From contig QNBX01000246.1 in NCBI GenBank assembly GCA_003644265.1, forward strand, positions 1 to 5,273: a stretch of DNA of 5,273 bases. Direction: 5' to 3'. Both the position numbers and the translations under genes were made by a program. Each line of letters opens with the position of its first letter. Within the stretch, counting starts at the first letter, position 1. Of this stretch, positions 1 through 4,688 are shown one piece after another. Source of the stretch: Planctomycetota bacterium. Lineage in GTDB: Bacteria > Planctomycetota > B15-G4. The notes beneath the pieces are model-generated. The model did not search any database. It was not told where the DNA came from and worked only from the letters and a program-made list of their open reading frames with translations.

Positions 1-878
1 AAGTCGTTGGACAGGCCAAGGCCGGTCCCGAGGTCACCAGTCTCACCAAGGAGACGACCCACGACGGGGTTGTCGCCACCGGCGAAGTCGGCGATGTTCT
101 CGGAGGTGATGCCCTGCTCCTCAGCTTCCATCGTGGAAAACACGACCCAGCTGACGATGTCGCCCCACTGGTTGTCACCAGCCGCGACCACGGGACCCAG
201 GGGCTCCTTGGACATGGTCACGTCAAGGATGACGTGATCCTCGGGGTTGGCGAACGACGAGCGGCGGCCGACCAGCTGGGACTTGTCGGAAGTCACTGCG
301 TCGCAGCGGCCTTCCTCATAGGTCCCGTAGACGGTGTCGATCTCGGCAGCCACGACGGGCTCGAACTCGACACCGAGGAACGCCATCTGGTCGGTCAGGT
401 TCAGCTCGGTGGTGGTACCTGCGGTCACGCAGATGGTGGCGCCCGCGAGGTCCTCGAGCGAGGTGGCACCGATGTCAGCATTGACCATCATGCCCTGACC
501 ATCGTAGAAGATGGTCGGACCGAAGTCGCCCCAGGCGGCATCACGGCTGAGGGTGCGCGTGGTGTTGCGGAAGATGACGTCCACTTCACCACCCTGGATG
601 GCGGTGGCGCGCTGGTCGGCAGTCAGCGGTGCGTACTGGACGGCGGATGCGTCACCCAGCACGGCAGCGGCGATGGCGCGGCAGTAATCCGCGTCCATGC
701 CTTCGAACACGCCCGACTCTTCGTTCAGGACGCTCATGCCCGGCAGACCGCCGTTGACGCCACAAACGACCTGGCCGCGCTCCTGGACGGCTGCCAACGT
801 GCCACCATCCTGGGCGGCGACCGCGGACGTGCCAACAATCAGGGCTCCGATGACGAGCCCGGGTACGAGTCTCTTCAA
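1..878 (-). CDS. aapJ: General L-amino-acid ABC transporter substrate-binding protein (AapJ-like), C-terminus cut by window edge
   Basis: Captures amino acids outside the membrane and delivers them to an ABC permease (family knowledge: AapJ of the AapJQMP importer, periplasmic-binding-protein family 3). I read 292 codons from a TTG start; no stop is reached, and family members of about 340 residues suggest some 45 are missing. Residues 1-22 form a signal peptide: MKRL, a hydrophobic core, then AVAA before QDGG. AapJ-type signatures follow: ERGQVVCGVNGGLPGMS (34-49), FEGMDADYCRAIAAAVLGD (58-76), the PLTADQR region (85-90), GEVDVIFRNTTRTLSRD (97-113), YDGQGMMV (125-132), CVTAGTTTELNL (150-161), GRCDAVTSD (190-198), SKEPLGPVV (223-231) and GLGLSND (286-292). 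Cys150 and Cys192 sit where this fold often has a disulfide. The TTG is chosen because AGGAGG lies 7 bases upstream and the signal peptide begins at once. Permease and ATPase genes would be expected beyond the left edge. It has its own leader and is probably not in the kinase operon. Confidence 0.93.
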   Translation of the reverse strand, partial: MKRLVPGLVIGALIVGTSAVAAQDGGTLAAVQERGQVVCGVNGGLPGMSVLNEESGVFEGMDADYCRAIAAAVLGDASAVQYAPLTADQRATAIQGGEVDVIFRNTTRTLSRDAAWGDFGPTIFYDGQGMMVNADIGATSLEDLAGATICVTAGTTTELNLTDQMAFLGVEFEPVVAAEIDTVYGTYEEGRCDAVTSDKSQLVGRRSSFANPEDHVILDVTMSKEPLGPVVAAGDNQWGDIVSWVVFSTMEAEEQGITSENIADFAGGDNPVVGRLLGETGDLGTGLGLSND

Positions 879-885
879 GACTTCT

Positions 886-891
886 CCTCCT
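886..891 (-). promoter_or_regulatory. Ribosome binding site deciding the TTG start of the binding protein
   Basis: The minus strand reads AGGAGG, a full Shine-Dalgarno core, 7 bases before the TTG at 878-876. No ATG is available in frame nearby, so this site fixes the non-ATG start. The same AGGAGG-N7-TTG arrangement precedes the kinase gene. Confidence 0.9.
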
Positions 892-910
892 ATGGTTCCT
901 GATGTGCAGG

Positions 911-934
911 CGCGACGGCCCCCGGCCGCTCGCG
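911..934. other. GC-rich inverted repeat in the leader of the binding-protein gene
   Basis: Arms at 911-920 and 924-934 pair over 10 base pairs with a single bulged base at 929 and a CCC loop (GGG on the minus-strand RNA). It lies about 20 bases upstream of the ribosome binding site. If the promoter at 942-970 is real, this hairpin is at the very 5' end of the mRNA, where it could protect the transcript or act on its expression. No T-run follows, so a terminator is less likely. The pairing is visible directly; the role is inferred. Confidence 0.45.
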
Positions 935-941
935 TCGGCGC

Positions 942-970
942 AGGATACCAAGTCTGGCGTGCGTGTTCAC
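942..970 (-). promoter_or_regulatory. Candidate promoter for the binding-protein gene
   Basis: On the minus strand GTGAAC (970-965) and TATCCT (947-942) are separated by 17 bases. The -10 box matches TATAAT at 4 of 6 positions; the -35 box is weak. A start near 935 would leave a leader of roughly 55 bases. The location between the hairpins after the kinase gene and the binding-protein gene supports an independent transcription unit. Read by eye only. Confidence 0.35.
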
Positions 971-1028
971 CATCCTCGGGCTGCGTTCGTGCACACATGG
1001 CTCGAGATGGCACCCAACCGCAACCGCC

Positions 1029-1048
1029 GTGGTGCGCCGGCGCACCAC
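1029..1048 (-). terminator. Perfect 20-base palindrome after the kinase gene (terminator stem or operator)
   Basis: GTGGTGCGCC followed immediately by its exact reverse complement. As RNA it can form an 8-bp stem with a CCGG loop; as DNA it is a perfect dyad that could bind a dimeric regulator of the downstream binding-protein gene. No T-run follows on either strand, so it is not a classic intrinsic terminator, although GC-rich bacteria often have stems without a T-run. Its position about 40 bases past the kinase stop favours transcription end or mRNA 3' stabilisation. Confidence 0.45.
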
Positions 1049-1053
1049 CAACA

Positions 1054-1082
1054 CGGGCCGGGCGCCGAAATGTGCCGGCCCG
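1054..1082 (-). terminator. Hairpin immediately after the kinase stop codon
   Basis: Exact 8-base arms (CGGGCCGG at 1054-1061 and CCGGCCCG at 1075-1082) enclose a 13-base loop, starting 8 bases past the kinase TGA. Together with the palindrome at 1029-1048 it makes two consecutive GC-rich stems at the 3' end of the lactonase-kinase operon. No T-run is seen, so a Rho-assisted or T-less terminator is the more likely reading. Confidence 0.45.
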
Positions 1083-1090
1083 CGGTGCTA

Positions 1091-2587
1091 TCAGAACCAG
1101 GTGCGCAATCGCTCGTACAGGTCGACGAAGCGCAGGTGACCCTCTTCGGCGCGCGCGCGGCGGCCCTCGTCGGGCTCGAACGTGGCGTCGATCTCCGACA
1201 GCGAGCGGGCCACGCTCCAGTCGTCGATGAGGCCGACGGCCACGCCTCCCACGACCGCAGCACCGAGCGAGTTGGCCTCATCCACGATGGTCCGCCGGCG
1301 CACCGTGACGCCCCAGGTATCAGCCATCAGCCCAAGCCAGACGTCGCTGCGGGCACCCCCACCGATGGCCTCGATGGTCTCGATGGGATGCCCCGGAGTG
1401 GCCACGTCACGCAGGCTCAGCAGGATCGAGTGCAGGCTGAAGGCGACACCCTCAAGGACAGCGCGGGCCAGGTGCGCCCGACCGTGATGCCGGGCCAGGC
1501 CCACGAACGTCCCGCGCGCCCGCGCGTCCCAGATGGGTGCCCGCTCCCCCATCAGGTAGGGCAGGAAGAACAGCCCCTCGGATGCGGCCTCGACTTGCGA
1601 GGCAGCGGCGAGCAGCGCCTCCAGCTCCGTCCCGCGGGATACCTTCAGCGTCTCAGCCAACCAGTCGAGTGACGCACCCGCGGATTGCATCGCGCCCAGA
1701 GGCAGGTACCGGCCGGGTATGACATGGTCGAAGGTCACCGTGCGCTTGAGGGGATCACGCGCTGGTGCTTCGGTCGCCACCGACAGCCAGGCACTCGAGC
1801 CCAAGGTGGCATTGGCGCCGGAATCGGGCGCCACCAGCCCGGCGCCGAGCGCGGCACAGGCCCCGTCTCCACCGCCGATCACGACCGGAGTGCCGCTCTC
1901 GAGGCCGGTGGCAGCAGCTGCGTCAGCCGTGAGGCCACCGGCGACCGTCGTGGATGGCAGCAGCTCCGGCAGCAATGCCGGATCCAGCTCGGCTGCGGAC
2001 AGCAGCTCCGGTGACCACGTTCCGGCACGCTGGTCGTAGGCGTTGGTGCCGGTGGCGTCCGATGGGTCGGTGCAGCGACGCCCGGTCGCACGCAACGTCA
2101 GGTAGTCCTTGGCGATGAGGATGCCGGTGGCCCGGGCGAAGACCTCGGGCTCGTGCGTGCGCACCCACATCGCCTTGGGCAGCGTGTAGGTGGCGTCGAG
2201 GCGGTGACCCATGACCTCGAAGGCATGGTCGTCGCCGATCCGCCCGGCGAGGAGGTCGCGCTCGGCAGTGGCCCGCGTGTCAGCCCAGATGATGGCCGGG
2301 CGCAGTGGCTCATCGCGCTCATCCACCAGCACCAGGCTCTGCATCTGGCCCGACAGCACCACGCAGGCGACCTCGCTCGGCTGCGCGGCGGTCTCCGACA
2401 GCAGCGCCCGCGTGGCCTCGCAGAAGGCCGCCCACCAGTCGGCAGGGTCCTGCTCGGCCTTGCCACCGAGGCCGAAGTCGGCCGCGTAGTGGACCGTGTG
2501 GGCGGCAAGCAAGCGGCCATCGGCGTCATGCAGCGAGGCTTTGTTGCCGCTGGTGCCAAGGTCGTGCGCGATGATGAAACGCCTCAA
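1091..2587 (-). CDS. xylB: FGGY-family carbohydrate kinase, xylulokinase-like
   Basis: Cytoplasmic ATP-dependent sugar kinase; family members phosphorylate xylulose or related keto-sugars and polyols. The 498 residues match the usual length and both FGGY domains are complete. The N-terminal domain has the phosphate-1 loop DLGTSGNKASL (9-19), SGQMQSLVLVD (79-89), IIWADTRA (99-106) and DPSDATGTNAYD (174-185). The C-terminal domain has GGGDGACAALGAG (238-250), whose Asp241 aligns with the catalytic base, LGSSAWLS (262-269), GAMQSAGASLDWL (298-310), FLPYLMGERAPIWD (341-354), IGGGARSDVW (408-417) and EANSLGAAVVGG (437-448). Gln83 sits where typical xylulokinases have His (SGQMHG), so the substrate may not be xylulose. 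Translation starts at TTG with AGGAGG 7 bases upstream, overlapping the lactonase stop by 4 bases, which indicates translational coupling. The stop is followed in frame by a second stop (TGA TAG). Family sure; substrate uncertain. Confidence 0.92.
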   Translation of the reverse strand: MRRFIIAHDLGTSGNKASLHDADGRLLAAHTVHYAADFGLGGKAEQDPADWWAAFCEATRALLSETAAQPSEVACVVLSGQMQSLVLVDERDEPLRPAIIWADTRATAERDLLAGRIGDDHAFEVMGHRLDATYTLPKAMWVRTHEPEVFARATGILIAKDYLTLRATGRRCTDPSDATGTNAYDQRAGTWSPELLSAAELDPALLPELLPSTTVAGGLTADAAAATGLESGTPVVIGGGDGACAALGAGLVAPDSGANATLGSSAWLSVATEAPARDPLKRTVTFDHVIPGRYLPLGAMQSAGASLDWLAETLKVSRGTELEALLAAASQVEAASEGLFFLPYLMGERAPIWDARARGTFVGLARHHGRAHLARAVLEGVAFSLHSILLSLRDVATPGHPIETIEAIGGGARSDVWLGLMADTWGVTVRRRTIVDEANSLGAAVVGGVAVGLIDDWSVARSLSEIDATFEPDEGRRARAEEGHLRFVDLYERLRTWF

Positions 2588-3477
2588 GCGTCGCCCTCCT
2601 GTCTGCTCGCACCATCGTCAGCCCGGTGGCCCAGGCGATAGATGCGCACGGCCGTGCCGCCGCGAATCTCGTCACGATCGTACGTGGGCAGCTCCGCGAG
2701 CAGGTACCTCACCGAATCGATGACGTCGCTGTAGGAGCCCGCCAGCAGGCACACCGGCCAGTCGGAGGCAAGCATCAGCCGGCGAGCGCCGAAGGCATCG
2801 ACCGCCAGCTCGACAGGATCGCGCAGGTCATCGATGGACCAGGTCAGCCAGTCGGCCTCGGTGACCAGCCCGGAGATCTTGGCGCTGACGTTGGGTAGCT
2901 CAGCGAGGGGCAGCAGCGCACGGCCCCACTCGGAAAGGTCGCCGCTGGCGATGGGCGGCCTCGCGAGGTGATCCAACACGAAGCGCATCCCGGGAAAGGC
3001 CACGCAGGTATCGTAGGCAGCCGCCAGCTCGCGCGTTCGCACCTGCAGGTCGAAGGCCAGGCCCGCGGCCTCGACAGCCGCCAAACCACGACGCACATCA
3101 TCACGGAGCAACCAGCGGGCGTCGGGCTCATCGTGGACGCAGCAGCGCAGCCCCACCAGCAGCTCACCGCCCGGGTTCGCTCGCAGTGCCTCGATATCGG
3201 CCGCGACATCGGGTGCCGCGAGCTCGACCCAGCCGATGACACCACGTACCCAGGGCGCATCCCGCGCGGTGAGCAGGAGGTAGGCGGTCTCTTCGGCCGA
3301 TGGCAGCGTCTGCACCAGCACCGAGCCGGTCATGCTCTCCAGCTCCAGCTCCGGCTGCAGGTCGGCAGGCCCGAACGCGCGCCGCAACGACTCCCAGGCC
3401 GGTGTCATCCAGGGGTAGTCCAGACGCTCTGGATCCCAGAAGTGATGGTGGGCGTCGATGACAGCGGGGCTCAGCAT
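2584..3477 (-). CDS. Amidohydrolase family 2 protein, probable sugar lactonase (L-fuconolactonase type)
   Basis: A cytoplasmic TIM-barrel hydrolase. Relatives (amidohydrolase-2, COG3618) open L-fucono-, L-rhamnono- or galactono-lactones, giving the aldonic acid. The 297 residues are close to the usual 275-300. Visible signatures: metal-binding start IDAHHHFWDPERLDYPWM (7-24, with His10 and His12), VLVQTLPSAEET (53-64), VRGVIGWVEL (77-86), GLRCCVHDEPD (109-119), FDLQVR (142-147), FVLDHLARPP (166-175, His170), VSAKISGL (197-204) and LASDWPVC (236-243), where Asp239 is the expected catalytic/metal Asp. The ATG start puts the IDAHHHFWD motif at residue 7, as is normal, and AAAGGG lies 6 bases upstream. 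It is the first gene of a two-gene operon with the kinase and is transcribed away from the dehydrogenase. Its likely substrate is a lactone made by a sugar dehydrogenase, perhaps the divergent one, but the exact sugar is not determinable. Confidence 0.9.
   Translation of the reverse strand: MLSPAVIDAHHHFWDPERLDYPWMTPAWESLRRAFGPADLQPELELESMTGSVLVQTLPSAEETAYLLLTARDAPWVRGVIGWVELAAPDVAADIEALRANPGGELLVGLRCCVHDEPDARWLLRDDVRRGLAAVEAAGLAFDLQVRTRELAAAYDTCVAFPGMRFVLDHLARPPIASGDLSEWGRALLPLAELPNVSAKISGLVTEADWLTWSIDDLRDPVELAVDAFGARRLMLASDWPVCLLAGSYSDVIDSVRYLLAELPTYDRDEIRGGTAVRIYRLGHRADDGASRQEGDA
2595..2600 (-). promoter_or_regulatory. Ribosome binding site for the TTG-started kinase, inside the lactonase gene
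   Basis: AGGAGG on the minus strand, 7 bases before the TTG at 2587-2585. It lies within the last codons of the lactonase, so ribosomes finishing that gene are placed to restart at the overlapping TTGA. Confidence 0.85.
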
Positions 3478-3483
3478 CCTGAT

Positions 3484-3489
3484 CCCTTT
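3484..3489 (-). promoter_or_regulatory. Ribosome binding site of the lactonase
   Basis: The minus strand reads AAAGGG with 6 bases to the ATG at 3477-3475; a second purine run (AGGA) lies just upstream. A moderate Shine-Dalgarno that supports the chosen ATG. Confidence 0.6.
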
Positions 3490-3545
3490 CCTGCGCTACC
3501 CGACGGCATCACATCCTCCCTTGTCGCGCAGGCGCCACGAATGTT

Positions 3546-3561
3546 CGACCGACTGCGGTTG
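3546..3561. promoter_or_regulatory. Inverted repeat, possible operator half of the divergent region
   Basis: CGACCG-N4-CGGTTG, pairing at 5 of 6 positions. It shares the CGACCG/CGGTC word with the dyad at 3581-3592 and overlaps the upstream part of the candidate plus-strand promoter. A regulator site is inferred from symmetry only. Confidence 0.3.
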
Positions 3562-3580
3562 GCATGTAGCCTACCGTTCG

Positions 3581-3592
3581 CGGTCACGACCG
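3581..3592. promoter_or_regulatory. Perfect dyad CGGTC-AC-GACCG, possible operator
   Basis: Exact 5-base arms around a 2-base centre, on the other side of the central GTAGCCTAC from the repeat at 3546-3561. The centres are about 33 bases apart, near three helical turns, as if two dimers could bind the same face. No regulator gene is in the window. Confidence 0.3.
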
Positions 3593-3621
3593 ATGCAGCC
3601 GCGGAGCGCTGCCAGAAGGTC

Positions 3622-3650
3622 GAGACAGCAGCTCCCGGGTGCGAGACACT
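3622..3650 (+). promoter_or_regulatory. Candidate promoter giving a leaderless dehydrogenase mRNA
   Basis: GAGACA (3622-3627, 4 of 6 to TTGACA), a 17-base spacer, then GACACT (3645-3650, 3 of 6 to TATAAT), whose end is 6 bases before the ATG at 3657. Initiation would fall on or next to the A of the ATG. This fits the absence of any Shine-Dalgarno ahead of that gene. It competes with the promoter proposed near 3545-3572; neither is proven. Confidence 0.3.
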
Positions 3651-3656
3651 CTGCGC

Positions 3657-4676
3657 ATGAGCATCGGGAACGAGCCCATCGGCGTGGCGGTGCTGGGTGC
3701 GGGCCGCATGGGTCAGACACACATCAGGAACCTGGCTGGCATCGCGGACGCGAGGGTGGTGGCCGTGGCCGATCCCGTCGCCGAGGCTGCCGAGGCCGGG
3801 CGTGCCATGGCGCGCGCGGAATGGGCCTTCACCGACCCGCACGAGGCCATCAACGCAGCCGGCGTCGAGGTTGTCGTCATCGTGACGCCGACGAACACAC
3901 ACGCTGAGCTCATCGAGGCCGCCGCAAACGCAGGCAAGGCCGTTTGGAGTGAGAAGCCCATCGCGCTCGAGCTGGCCGAGACCGCCCGCGTGGTCGACGT
4001 GGTCAAGCGCGCGGGTGCACCGCTGCAGCTGGGCTTCATGCGCCGCTTCGATCCCGGCTACACCGCCGCCAAGACCCGCATCGAGGCCGGCGATCTGGGG
4101 CGCATCGAGCAGTTCCGGGCGCTCTCGCGTGATACCTACCCGCCGCCTGTCGAGTACCTGCGCCACTCCGGCGGCATCTTCCTGGACCTGGCCGTCCATG
4201 ATCTGGACCTGGCGCGCTTCCTCGTGGGCGAGGTCGAGGAGGTCACCGCCTGGGCCTCCGTGCTGTTCGACGAGCGCTTCACCGAGGCGGATGACTTCGA
4301 CACGGCGGCAGCGCTGCTGCGCTTCACCAACGGAGCCATGGGCGTGGTGGAGGCCGCGCGCCATTCCGAGTGGGGCTACGACATCCGCACCGAGGTGGCC
4401 GGAGCCAGCGGCAAGGTCGTCGTCGAGAACGTCCAGAAGACAGCGGCCACGTTCTCGCGCCGGTTCGGGTTCGAGGGCGATCACTACGAGAATTTCCCCG
4501 ATCGCTTCGAGACAGCCTTCCGCGCCGAGCTGGAGGCATTCATCCAGGCCGTGCGCGAGGGGCGCCAGCCGACACCCGGCCCCGAGGACGCGCTCGAGAC
4601 GCTGCGCCTGGCCATCGCCTGCGCGCGCAGCCAGGCCGAGGGCCGGCCGGTGAAGCTGTCGGAAGTGACGGTCTAG
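3657..4676 (+). CDS. Gfo/Idh/MocA-family dehydrogenase, inositol 2-dehydrogenase-like
   Basis: A cytoplasmic NAD(P)-dependent oxidoreductase that oxidises a cyclitol or sugar hydroxyl. The 339 residues match the family length. The Rossmann domain shows VAVLGAGRMGQTHIRNL (10-26), ADP (38-40, with the acidic Asp39 that usually favours NAD), VVIVTPTNTHAELI (73-86) and WSEKPIAL (97-104) with catalytic Lys100. The C-terminal domain has LGFMRRFDPGY (125-135), FRALSRDTYPPP (153-164) and SGGIFLDLAVHDLDLARFLVG (171-191), where Asp177 and His181 complete the Lys/Asp/His set known from IolG. The motifs are strongly IolG-like, but family members are often mislabelled by substrate, and the sugar-gene neighbours leave a pyranose substrate open. 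The ATG at 3657 is preferred because the Rossmann motif then starts at residue 10; a GTG at 3639 would add six residues and neither start has a clear ribosome binding site. Its stop shares CTAG with the stop of the convergent beta-galactosidase gene. Confidence 0.92.
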   Translation: MSIGNEPIGVAVLGAGRMGQTHIRNLAGIADARVVAVADPVAEAAEAGRAMARAEWAFTDPHEAINAAGVEVVVIVTPTNTHAELIEAAANAGKAVWSEKPIALELAETARVVDVVKRAGAPLQLGFMRRFDPGYTAAKTRIEAGDLGRIEQFRALSRDTYPPPVEYLRHSGGIFLDLAVHDLDLARFLVGEVEEVTAWASVLFDERFTEADDFDTAAALLRFTNGAMGVVEAARHSEWGYDIRTEVAGASGKVVVENVQKTAATFSRRFGFEGDHYENFPDRFETAFRAELEAFIQAVREGRQPTPGPEDALETLRLAIACARSQAEGRPVKLSEVTV

Positions 4677-4688
4677 CCGAGCGGCTGG
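4673..4688 (+). terminator. Small hairpin starting in the dehydrogenase stop codon
   Basis: On the plus-strand RNA CUAGCC can pair with GGCUGG around a GAGC loop, six pairs including one U-G wobble. It overlaps the shared stop codons and lies in the last codons of the convergent gene. No T-run follows, so at best it is a weak or T-less 3' end signal. Confidence 0.2.

Larger units (their letters stand above)
3478..3656. promoter_or_regulatory. Divergent promoter region between lactonase operon and dehydrogenase
   Basis: A 179-base non-coding gap between the two head-to-head starts. Near its centre, 3566-3574 reads GTAG-C-CTAC, giving a TAnnnT-type -10 box on both strands: TAGCCT at 3567-3572 on plus, TAGGCT at 3573-3568 on minus. 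On plus, TCGACC (3545-3550) lies 16 bases upstream of TAGCCT and matches TTGACA at 4 of 6. No convincing -35 is seen for the minus box. The gap must contain control for at least one of the two units; the exact boxes are low confidence. Confidence 0.45.

Noticed and set aside
234..902. 222-codon open frame on the plus strand
   Set aside because: It is exactly antisense to the AapJ-like gene, which has a signal peptide, a ribosome binding site and many family motifs. The antisense translation matches nothing I recognise.
902..1672. 256-codon open frame on the plus strand
   Set aside because: It runs across the intergenic hairpins and antisense to the kinase, has no family motif and no good ribosome binding site.
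3639..3656. GTG start for the dehydrogenase
   Set aside because: It would add six residues (VRDTLR) before MSIGNEPIGVAVLGAG with no ribosome binding site of its own; the ATG at 3657 gives the normal distance to the Rossmann motif.
2968..3660. 230-codon open frame on the plus strand, running into the dehydrogenase start
   Set aside because: It is antisense to the lactonase, whose metal-binding motifs are intact, and its product has no recognisable domain.
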